Shown here: positions 34,903-41,511 of the stretch, piece after piece
Position numbering within the stretch: the first letter of the stretch is position 1
How the letters are laid out: the number at the start of each line of letters is the position of its first letter
Source: an uncultured Pelagimonas sp.
GTDB taxonomy: Bacteria > Pseudomonadota > Alphaproteobacteria > Rhodobacterales > Rhodobacteraceae
Assembly: GCA_947497905.1 (NCBI GenBank)
Contig: CANMIH010000003.1
Location: forward strand, 210,824-274,823
DNA: 64,000 bases
Reading direction: 5' to 3'
The notes under the pieces: generated by a model
Databases searched by the model: none
The model's input: only the letters and a program-made list of their open reading frames with translations
Told to the model about the DNA's origin: nothing
Translations under genes and position numbers: made by a program

Positions 34903-35151
34903 ATGGAAAAAATTGAACGCATCCAGACCGGCCTGCGCCTCGAGAAACGCCTGTTGAAGGTTCTGAAAGGTCTGGCCGAACATCTCGACATCTCAACCGC
35001 TGAGCTGATCGAAGCCATGGCGCTGCATGCCTTTGAAGGGAAGACGCCCTTTTCCGAGGATACGCGCGCCAAAATCGACATGTTAAAATCGGTCTACGGG
35101 CTTGATCTGACGGCGGCGGACAGCCACGGAACTCAGGAGGACACGCCATGA
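34903..35151 (+). CDS. Putative ribbon-helix-helix DNA-binding protein
   Basis: Eighty-two residues. The segment RIQTGLRLEKRLLKVLKGLAEHLDISTAELIEAMALHAF has the strand-helix-helix layout of CopG/Arc-type regulators (strand about 6-12, helices about 14-27 and 31-45). A C-terminal tail (about 50-82) has no recognised motif. Its stop overlaps the start of the next gene by 4 bases (ATGA), with AGGAGG inside its 3' end, so the pair is co-translated. I infer a DNA-binding partner or regulator for the second gene. Confidence 0.7.
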   Translation: MEKIERIQTGLRLEKRLLKVLKGLAEHLDISTAELIEAMALHAFEGKTPFSEDTRAKIDMLKSVYGLDLTAADSHGTQEDTP

Positions 35152-35453
35152 CACTGCTATCCGACTTTCTGAACGATACGCTCGACGCCTCAGATTTTTC
35201 ACATCGCGCCCATGTCGAGGTTGGATTTGAGATCCTCAGACGCCATCCAATTCAAGACGCCACCCAGATCTATGTGTCCCATCTCAAGGCTCTGGTGAAA
35301 CGCGCTGGGGCTGAGGACAAATTCAGCCTGCGCACCACTGAAAATGCCATGGCCCTGATCGCAACACGCATGGTGGGCGGAGCACAGGACATTGACGGCT
35401 TCTTTGCCGCGCATCCTGACCTTCTGCACTCCGCCACGTTCAAAACTGCCTAA
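35148..35453 (+). CDS. Small uncharacterised protein paired with the ribbon-helix-helix gene
   Basis: Protein of 101 residues, mostly helical. The N-terminal half (FSHRAHVEVGFEILRRHPIQDA) resembles a broadly distributed family of unknown function in which a His-Arg-x-His stretch is followed by a helix and R-R-x-P; the C-terminal half carries TTENAMALIATRM. No toxin or enzyme signature is seen. It is coupled to the preceding gene by an ATGA overlap. Fifteen bases downstream the convergent DUF2938 gene ends, with only 12 bp between stops. Confidence 0.7.
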   Translation: MTLLSDFLNDTLDASDFSHRAHVEVGFEILRRHPIQDATQIYVSHLKALVKRAGAEDKFSLRTTENAMALIATRMVGGAQDIDGFFAAHPDLLHSATFKTA

Positions 35454-35465
35454 TGCAGACAGCGG

Positions 35466-35957
35466 CTATGACAAGGCGACAACAACCTGAGCCGCAAGAT
35501 ACAGGCCCAGCCCAAAACTCAGGTGTGTGAGACAGCTGCGCCACCTGGTCTGCCAGGGGCGCGGCGTGTTTGCCGCAGCAATCCCAAGCCCCAATCCCGG
35601 CTGCAACGTCAGAAACGGCACAACAACCGTGCAAAGACCAAACCCCAGTGCGACACTCGGGTTGGCGGTGTAGGCCCAACCAGCACCCGCAATCCAGGTC
35701 AACGCAGCGGCGAAGACAATCCCTGTGGCATAATGCACGCCCCAACCCAAAAGCCATTCGCCACCAATCGGAGCAGCCCGCGCAATAGCCTCGTGCCGAA
35801 ACTGTCCGTGTGGCATGTGCCCCAACCAGCGCCCGACGAAACGATAGTCTAACCCCTTCTGCCCCGTCAGCCGGCCCCGTGCAGCGCCAATCACATCCAT
35901 AATCACAGTGGCCATCAAGCCAATCGCCGCCACCTGCACCCAATCCAATTCCGACAC
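35466..35957 (-). CDS. DUF2938 family integral membrane protein
   Basis: Membrane protein of 163 residues with four or five hydrophobic stretches (VAAIGLMATVIMDVIG, GWGVHYATGIVFAAALTWI, VALGFGLCTVVVPFLTLQPGLG, LSFGLGLYLAAQVVVAL). The conserved GQxGLDYRFVGRWLGHMPHGQF loop (here GQKGLDYR) identifies DUF2938. The GTG at 35957 has AAAGGA six bases upstream; ATG starts at 35978 and 36005 are less likely, the latter lying inside the promoter. It diverges from a merR gene across a MerR-type operator and is its probable target. Function unknown. Confidence 0.8.
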   Translation of the reverse strand: MSELDWVQVAAIGLMATVIMDVIGAARGRLTGQKGLDYRFVGRWLGHMPHGQFRHEAIARAAPIGGEWLLGWGVHYATGIVFAAALTWIAGAGWAYTANPSVALGFGLCTVVVPFLTLQPGLGLGIAAANTPRPWQTRWRSCLTHLSFGLGLYLAAQVVVALS

Positions 35958-36004
35958 ATCCGATCCTTTCGCTTGCATATCGTTCGAGGACAGGCATCCT
36001 GCCA

Positions 36005-36027
36005 CTTGAAGTTAGCTTTAGGTCAAG
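36005..36027. promoter_or_regulatory. MerR-type operator/promoter (DUF2938-merR)
   Basis: Dyad CTTGA ... TCAAG with inner AGTTAGCTTTAGG. Read on the minus strand it presents a -35 TTGACC (36026-36021) and a possible -10 CAGGAT (36001-35996) separated by 19 bp, the long spacer that MerR regulators act on. It lies directly before merR, whose ATG is at 36031. Confidence 0.65.
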
Positions 36028-36030
36028 CAC

Positions 36031-36432
36031 ATGTTTCTGGATATTTCCGAGGTCGCCCAACGCAGCGGCATGGCCGCCTCAACCCTGCGCTATTACGAAA
36101 AGCGCGGCTTGATCGAAGCTTTGGCACGAAAGGGGATCCGCAGGCAATTTGAAGCTTCGGTTCTGGACCGGCTCTCGATCATTCGACTGGCGCAAACTGC
36201 TGGGTTTTCCTTAGACGAGATCCAAGAGATGCTGCCTGGGACCGGTCCGATTGATCTGTCACGGGACAAGTTGCGCGGCCGGGCGGATGAGATTGATGCA
36301 CAGATCGCCGAGCTTACCCGCCTGTCCGCTCTGCTGCGGCATATCGCAAAGTGCAGCGCACCGCATCACAGCACCTGCCCGAAGTTTCGCAAGTTGTTGG
36401 ATGACCCTAAGCAAGCAGTTGATGACGCCTGA
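36031..36432 (+). CDS. MerR-family transcriptional regulator
   Basis: Regulator of 133 residues: winged HTH (about 1-70, DISEVAQRSGMAASTLRYYEKRGLIEALARKGIRRQF), a dimerisation coiled coil (about 75-110, LSRDKLRGRADEIDAQIAELTRLSALLRHIAKC) and a short tail with Cys residues in KCSAPHHSTCPKF. The two Cys nine residues apart could sense a metal or redox signal, as in SoxR and metal-type MerR proteins, but no defined CxxC or metal signature is present. It probably controls the divergent DUF2938 gene. Its 3' end overlaps the convergent proline-racemase-like gene by 26 bp. Confidence 0.88.
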   Translation: MFLDISEVAQRSGMAASTLRYYEKRGLIEALARKGIRRQFEASVLDRLSIIRLAQTAGFSLDEIQEMLPGTGPIDLSRDKLRGRADEIDAQIAELTRLSALLRHIAKCSAPHHSTCPKFRKLLDDPKQAVDDA

Positions 36433-37300
36433 CAATACGAGGTTTTGCGCGCACCCAAGCCTCGGCGTCATGGATCACACAGTCAAACGCGCCTCCGGGT
36501 GCCGAAACAGTCAACCAGTGCGATCGATCCCAAACATCGCTTTGGGAAAAGTGCTCCAGCACGGCAAGCGCCCCTGTGCCACCAGCTGAGTGAGCAACCA
36601 GACCATCCGCAGAGACCCAGGCCACATCTACTCCATCAGGCCGCCTTTGACCGACCAACATGACAAGATAGGCATCGGGCACATGGGGCAAATCCAACGT
36701 TGAAAGTGGCATCAGCTGTTGAACCGCCTCCGCAACCGCCTGCCCCACCTGAGAAAGCGCCGCGCGGTCGGTCATTGCGCATCCAAGGTCACCAACCTCA
36801 GCCACAACATAGATCATCCCAGTATCAACAATTGTAAACGTGAGCGTGCGGCCCAGAACCTCAAGTCGACCACCTGCAGCAAGCACGTTGGGGGGCGCGG
36901 ATTTCCAAGACACTTCACCGTCGCGCGTCAACACCGCCGACTGCGGCCCCGCCGCGGTGTCAAACTGCATAGAGCGCTCGGATGATGGTTGCGGGTCCTG
37001 ATCTGCGAGAACAGCTGACGCCGCCATGATCATGGTCCCGGCCACCGGCGCAAACCCGAATTGTGCCGCGACAACCAGGCTCGCTCGGGCCTGTTTTGAA
37101 AACGGGGGATACAACAGGCAGGCATTTACGTCTTGGTGACCGCGGGGCGGCTCCAAAAGAAAACGGCGATAGTCCTCATGATCTGCACGAAGCTGACCCA
37201 ACAAATCGGCCGGGGACTCCACCTGTAGGTCAGGCGCCCCCTGCGTCACCACGCGCAGAACATCTCCGCAAATTTCAACATCGGTCACCAGAGCCTGCAT
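36407..37300 (-). CDS. Proline-racemase-like protein lacking catalytic cysteines
   Basis: Protein of 297 residues from MQALVTDVEICGDVLRVVTQG. The layout follows the proline racemase/hydroxyproline epimerase fold: RRFLLEPPRGHQDVNACLLYPP near 45, DTGMIYVVAEVGDLG near 160, HSAGGTGALAVLEHF near 235. The catalytic Cys positions of racemases (in a GN-x-C segment and in S-x-CGTGT) are replaced here (PVAGTMIMAAS and HSAGGTGALA), so racemisation is unlikely. It may be a dehydratase-like or non-enzymatic member. Alternative starts at 37336 and 37399 exist. It overlaps merR's end by 26 bp. Confidence 0.65.
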   Translation of the reverse strand: MQALVTDVEICGDVLRVVTQGAPDLQVESPADLLGQLRADHEDYRRFLLEPPRGHQDVNACLLYPPFSKQARASLVVAAQFGFAPVAGTMIMAASAVLADQDPQPSSERSMQFDTAAGPQSAVLTRDGEVSWKSAPPNVLAAGGRLEVLGRTLTFTIVDTGMIYVVAEVGDLGCAMTDRAALSQVGQAVAEAVQQLMPLSTLDLPHVPDAYLVMLVGQRRPDGVDVAWVSADGLVAHSAGGTGALAVLEHFSQSDVWDRSHWLTVSAPGGAFDCVIHDAEAWVRAKPRIVRRHQLLA

Positions 37301-37410
37301 CACACATCTTTCTGTTGCTTTGTCGATCCGTCGCATGCCTCGCATCAGCACACTTGTAATAAAGCGACACCCCGGCCAAAAGAGCCTCACAATATGCATG
37401 GGAGCGTAGG

Positions 37411-38286
37411 ATGACTGAAACCATGATTGCCGTCATCGGCGGGTCGGGCATTTATGACATTGATGGGTTGGATGAGGCGACCTGGGTGGATGTCGAAAGC
37501 CCATGGGGCATGCCGTCAGATCAAATCCTCACCGGTCGGCTTGGCGGCGTGAAAATGGCTTTTCTGCCGCGTCACGGGCGCGGCCATGTCCATTCGCCAA
37601 CAACAGTCCCCTATCGCGCCAACATTGATGCGTTGAAGCGTCTGGGGGTAACCGATGTGATCTCGGTTTCGGCCTGTGGCAGCTTCCGCGAGGAATATGC
37701 GCCTGGAGATTTTGTGGTGGTTGATCAGTTCATCGATCGCACCTTTGCCCGTGAAAAGTCCTTCTTCGGGACCGGTTGTGTGGCCCATGTCAGCGTCGCC
37801 CACCCCACCTGTCCACGCCTCAGCCCGGCCTGTTTGACCGCAGCCACAGAGGCGGGCGTGAAAATCCACAACGGTGGAACTTACTTGGCGATGGAAGGCC
37901 CGCAATTCTCGACGCTGGCGGAATCCAAGATGTACCGCGAGCAATGGGGCGCAGACGTGATCGGCATGACCAATATGCCAGAGGCGAAATTGGCCCGCGA
38001 AGCTGAGCTGTGCTACGCCTCAATCGCCATGGTCACGGATTACGACAGCTGGCATCCTGACCACGGGGAAGTGGAAATCAGCGACATCATCAAAACCTTG
38101 ACCGGCAACGCCGAGAAAGGCCGTGCGATGATCCGGGGGTTGCCTGCACAGCTGGGCGCCGAACGTGCACCCTGCCCGCATGGATGTGACCGCGCGCTTG
38201 AATATGCAATTATGACCGCGCCAGAAAAACGGGACGCCGAATTGGTGTCAAAACTGGACGCAGTAGCCGGTCGTATGCTGGCATGA
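37411..38286 (+). CDS. mtnP: S-methyl-5'-thioadenosine phosphorylase
   Basis: Enzyme of 291 residues that phosphorolyses methylthioadenosine to adenine and methylthioribose 1-phosphate. Signatures include the N-terminal VIGGSGIYDIDGL phosphate loop, PRHGRGHVHSPTTVPYRANIDALKRLG, AMEGPQFSTLAESKMYRE, and GMTNMPEAKLAREAELCYA. The adenine released can be salvaged by apt, which lies about 1.2 kb downstream on the same strand, giving a plausible functional pairing. Confidence 0.95.
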   Translation: MTETMIAVIGGSGIYDIDGLDEATWVDVESPWGMPSDQILTGRLGGVKMAFLPRHGRGHVHSPTTVPYRANIDALKRLGVTDVISVSACGSFREEYAPGDFVVVDQFIDRTFAREKSFFGTGCVAHVSVAHPTCPRLSPACLTAATEAGVKIHNGGTYLAMEGPQFSTLAESKMYREQWGADVIGMTNMPEAKLAREAELCYASIAMVTDYDSWHPDHGEVEISDIIKTLTGNAEKGRAMIRGLPAQLGAERAPCPHGCDRALEYAIMTAPEKRDAELVSKLDAVAGRMLA

Positions 38287-38377
38287 GTTTCAGCGCGCGC
38301 ATCTCTGACGTATCGGTGCGCGCGCTGCCTGCCAAAGCCAGTTGACAGAGCCTCGACGAGATGGCTTTGATCCCGCC

Positions 38378-39001
38378 ATGACTTTCGAAACCTGGCTCGC
38401 CTTCTCGGCTGCATCCTTCGCCCTCCTTATCATACCCGGTCCAACAATCCTGTTGGTGCTGTCCTATGCGCTCAGCCGGGGACGCTCTGTCGCCGTGGCC
38501 TCTGCTGCGGGTGTGGCCACGGGGGATTTTATCGCCATGAGCCTGTCACTTGCGGGCCTCGGTGCTTTGGTTGCGACATCGGCGCTCTTGTTCACAATCT
38601 TGAAATGGGTTGGAGCCGTTTATCTGGTCTGGCTCGGGTTCAAAATGATCCGCTCCGCGCGCAGCGATGGGTTGGTGATTCCGGATGCAACGGGCTCAAC
38701 ACGGGGCGTGTTTTGGCACAACGCGGCCGTGACCGCGCTCAATCCAAAAAGCATCGCGTTTTTTATCGCCTTTGTGCCGCAGTTCATCACACCAGAAAGC
38801 GCACTTCTGCCCCAGTTTGCGATCATGATCGCAACCTTTGTCGGATTGGCGGTGCTCAATGCCATGGCCTATGCGCTGGCGGCGGATCGTCTGAGACAGA
38901 TCATCAAACGCCCTTCTGTGCTGACATGGATCACACGGTGCGGTGGCGCAACATTGATCGGCATGGGGATCTTGACCGCGAGCCTGCGCCGCGCCGCCTG
39001 A
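38378..39001 (+). CDS. LysE-family amino-acid exporter
   Basis: Membrane protein of 207 residues with five or six hydrophobic helices. The RhtB/LysE signature is IIPGPTILLVLSYALSRGR near residues 20-40, and GVFWHNAAVTALNPKSIAFFIAFVPQFI is the conserved middle loop. Substrate (amino acid or homoserine lactone type) is unknown. The ATG at 38378 begins the first helix; an upstream in-frame start adds 12 polar residues. Confidence 0.9.
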   Translation: MTFETWLAFSAASFALLIIPGPTILLVLSYALSRGRSVAVASAAGVATGDFIAMSLSLAGLGALVATSALLFTILKWVGAVYLVWLGFKMIRSARSDGLVIPDATGSTRGVFWHNAAVTALNPKSIAFFIAFVPQFITPESALLPQFAIMIATFVGLAVLNAMAYALAADRLRQIIKRPSVLTWITRCGGATLIGMGILTASLRRAA

Positions 39002-39033
39002 TGTAAACAGGCCTGCCTGTCAAAAATGTTGGA

Positions 39034-39207
39034 TCAGCTGTGCTTCTTCAGGAAGTCACGGATAAACAGACGCACCTCCCGAGAGGCTGAGCTATCCAAC
39101 TCTTTGCAAATGCTAATAAAAGCGTCGCGATCCTCGCGATCAAGGCGCAGGACGAGCTGTGCGTCTTTTCCCTTGGGCTTCTTCTTCTTTTTCTCGTCCT
39201 TGCTCAA
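39034..39207 (-). CDS. Putative small ribbon-helix-helix protein with lysine-rich head
   Basis: Fifty-seven residues read from a TTG at 39207 (MSKDEKKKKKPKGKDAQLVL...), ending DFLKKHS. After a Lys run (residues 5-14) comes AQLVLRLDREDRDAFISICKELDSSASREVRLFIRDFL, a strand-helix-helix pattern of CopG/Arc type. GGGG lies six bases upstream of the TTG. A longer ORF from further upstream is rejected because its extra residues are Cys-rich and unlike a domain. Isolated between lysE and apt; function unknown. Confidence 0.55.
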   Translation of the reverse strand: MSKDEKKKKKPKGKDAQLVLRLDREDRDAFISICKELDSSASREVRLFIRDFLKKHS

Positions 39208-39241
39208 GGCACACCCCAGTCTCTTGCACTTACCGCACAAA

Positions 39242-39263
39242 CAACGTATATACAACGCATAGT
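39242..39263. repeat. 11-bp direct repeat upstream of the small RHH gene
   Basis: CAACGTATATA followed directly by CAACGCATAGT, period 11 bp, with the CAACG core exact. The site lies 35-56 bp upstream of the TTG start. Direct repeats of about one helical turn are common operators for RHH proteins, but this one is short. Confidence 0.3.
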
Positions 39264-39489
39264 GATTTAACAGCACACTGCTGTAAAACGAGGTATATGT
39301 GATGCATTTGCACTTTGCAAAGACACTATTCGTGCAGGACCAACTTAACTGGAACCGTCCCCACCTGAATTGGGTTGCCAAAAAGCTCTACGGATTTGGG
39401 CGAAAACGCCATTGATCGGCTTTGGGGCTTGAATGACAGGCCGCGCTCGGACAGTAGAGAGCCGCAATGTCAGCTTAGAGGCCCCAAGC

Positions 39490-40029
39490 ATGGTAGATCA
39501 GACTCAGGTCAAGGATTACATCCGCACAATCGTGGACTTTCCCCATGAAGGCATCCTGTTTCGAGATGTCACCACTCTGTTTGCGGATCCCCGCGGGTTT
39601 CGTATGGCGATTGACCAACTGTTGCATCCCTATGCGGGCGTACGGTTTGACAAAGTCGTCGGACTGGAAGCGCGTGGGTTCATCCTTGGCGGGGCGATTG
39701 CACACCAGCTTTCCGCAGGTTTCGTACCAATCCGCAAAAAGGGCAAACTGCCCGGTGCGGTGATCTCAGAAGAATACAAACTTGAATACGGTGAAGCGAT
39801 TGTCGAAATCCACGACGACGCGATCAAACCCGGTGAAAAGGTTCTGGTTGTTGATGACCTTCTCGCCACAGGCGGGACGGCCGAAGCCGGGATCAAACTG
39901 ATCAACCGCTTGGGCGGCGAAATCATCGGCTGTGCCTTTATCGTCGACCTGCCCGAGCTGGGCGGCCGGAAAAAGCTGGAGGCCATGGGTATGGATGTCC
40001 ATGTGCTCTGCGACTTCGAAGGGCTCTGA
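39490..40029 (+). CDS. apt: Adenine phosphoribosyltransferase
   Basis: Purine-salvage enzyme of 179 residues converting adenine and PRPP to AMP. Key motifs are [14 protein letters not shown] near the N-terminus, [15 protein letters not shown], and the PRPP loop [18 protein letters not shown] at about 120-137. The ATG at 39490 matches the usual family start ([11 protein letters not shown]), and the upstream in-frame extension of 19 residues is not family-like. Followed by a terminator. Confidence 0.96.
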   Translation: MVDQTQVKDYIRTIVDFPHEGILFRDVTTLFADPRGFRMAIDQLLHPYAGVRFDKVVGLEARGFILGGAIAHQLSAGFVPIRKKGKLPGAVISEEYKLEYGEAIVEIHDDAIKPGEKVLVVDDLLATGGTAEAGIKLINRLGGEIIGCAFIVDLPELGGRKKLEAMGMDVHVLCDFEGL

Positions 40030-40057
40030 TACAGAGCCACGAAGCGTAAGAAAAAAA

Positions 40058-40079
40058 GGAAGCCACTGGGCTTCCTTTT
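40058..40079 (+). terminator. Rho-independent terminator of apt
   Basis: Stem GGAAGCC / GGCTTCC with loop ACTG followed by TTTTG. On the opposite strand an A-tract becomes a T-tract, so it probably also terminates phaZ, which ends just beyond. Confidence 0.85.
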
Positions 40080-40097
40080 GCGTTCTTGGGTGAGATC

Positions 40098-41375
40098 TTA
40101 CTCAGCTGCAGCTTTGGCCTTGCTGCGTTTTTTCGCCTTTGGCTTCGCTGCATTTGAATCGATGAAATCCAAAACCAACGGGCGAATATTGTTGCGCCAG
40201 CTTTTGCCTGCAAAGATCCCATAGTGCCCCGCGCCGGGCTCAACATGGCTTGCCTTTTTCTCATCCGGCAACCCAGTCAACAGATCAAGCGCCGCCACAC
40301 ATTGGCCCGGCGCTGAAATATCGTCTTTGGCCCCCTCCACCGTTTTCACGGCAACCTTGGTGATGGCCGCGATATCCACCTTGTGACCATTGACCACAAA
40401 TTCGTTTTTGGCGATTTCACGGTTTTTGAAGACACGCTCTACGGTCGATAGATAGAATTCGGCAGGCATATCCATAACTGCCAGATATTCATCATAAAAA
40501 CGGTTGTGCGCATCATGATCAGAGGCCTCGCCACGACACACCCGCATGATCTGGTCGCGGAACGCTTTGCCATGACGATCCGCATTCATCGACATAAACG
40601 ACGTCAGCTGAAGCAGGCCCGGATAAACCATCCGCCCCACCCCTTTGTATTTGAACCCGACACGTTGGATCGCGGTCTCTTCCAGCTGCCCCATGGTCAC
40701 GCGGTGGCCAAAATCGGTCACTTCGGTGGGTGCTGCCGCGGGATCAACCGGCCCGCCGATCAGGGTCAGCGTGCGCGGCTGCGCCTCTGGGTCCAGTTCT
40801 GCCAGATAAGCGGTAGCCGCCAGTGTGAGTGGTACAGGCTGGCACACAGCAATCACATGCGTGTCGGGCCCAAGCTCACGCATGAATTCCATCAGATAAA
40901 GGGTATAATCCTCAACGTCGAACTTGCCGGCCGAGACGGGAATATCGCGCGCATTATGCCAATCGGTGACATAGACTTCGCAATTTACGATGAGTGACTT
41001 CACCGTCGAGCGCAGCAAAGTGGCGTAGTGCCCTGACATCGGAGCAACCAGCAAAATCTTACGCGGTTGTTCTTCACGACCCGCAACATTGAAGTGGATC
41101 AGATCTCCAAACGGCTTTTCAACAACGGTTTCCACATGCACCAGATGATCTTTGCCATCATCACAGGTGAAGGTGCGAATGCCCCAATCCGGTTTGACGA
41201 CCATACGCTCAAAGGCCCGCTCGGTCACTTCACCCCAGGCCGCGGTCCATTCCAGCATTGGATTGGGTACCGCTGCAAACATGGGATATGACGCCATGGT
41301 CCGCGCAGTAGCGCCCAACCATTGGTTGGTGTTGCGCATCGTTTCCATCAAATCATACGTCGCCATGTAGCGCAT
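40098..41375 (-). CDS. phaZ: Intracellular polyhydroxyalkanoate depolymerase
   Basis: Depolymerase of 425 residues that mobilises stored polyhydroxybutyrate. The alpha/beta-hydrolase core begins LLVAPMSGHYATLLR and carries the active-site Cys motif VIAVCQPVPLTL used by intracellular PhaZ enzymes in place of a Ser lipase box. Near the C-terminus is GAGHYGIFAGKSWRNNIRPLV with the catalytic His, then a basic Lys/Ala tail (AKPKAKKRSKAKAAAE). The ATG at 41375 has GAGGAG upstream; earlier in-frame starts are rejected. It diverges from phaC across a PhaR-type site. Confidence 0.95.
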   Translation of the reverse strand: MRYMATYDLMETMRNTNQWLGATARTMASYPMFAAVPNPMLEWTAAWGEVTERAFERMVVKPDWGIRTFTCDDGKDHLVHVETVVEKPFGDLIHFNVAGREEQPRKILLVAPMSGHYATLLRSTVKSLIVNCEVYVTDWHNARDIPVSAGKFDVEDYTLYLMEFMRELGPDTHVIAVCQPVPLTLAATAYLAELDPEAQPRTLTLIGGPVDPAAAPTEVTDFGHRVTMGQLEETAIQRVGFKYKGVGRMVYPGLLQLTSFMSMNADRHGKAFRDQIMRVCRGEASDHDAHNRFYDEYLAVMDMPAEFYLSTVERVFKNREIAKNEFVVNGHKVDIAAITKVAVKTVEGAKDDISAPGQCVAALDLLTGLPDEKKASHVEPGAGHYGIFAGKSWRNNIRPLVLDFIDSNAAKPKAKKRSKAKAAAE

Positions 41376-41476
41376 TGGGTACCACTCCTCAAACGTTGTG
41401 GGGATTTGCGCACAGTCCTGCGCAAAGTGCCCCGAGCCAATTCGTCGCTTTGCCGCACAGGCAAGCAAACGTTATG

Positions 41477-41487
41477 CTGCATAGCAG
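41477..41487. promoter_or_regulatory. PhaR-type operator CTGC-ATA-GCAG
   Basis: Exact match to CTGC-N3-GCAG, the sequence bound by PhaR in Paracoccus denitrificans. It lies 25 bp upstream of the phaC start, between phaZ and phaC. Confidence 0.75.
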
Positions 41488-41511
41488 AAAGAGTAGGGGG
41501 AATTGGTTACG

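Noticed and set aside
34903..35453. Firm call of a toxin-antitoxin module
   Set aside because: Layout is suggestive, but the second protein has no known toxin motif; kept as a candidate finding only.
36530..37300. Functional proline racemase annotation
   Set aside because: Both catalytic Cys positions are substituted, so only fold similarity is claimed.
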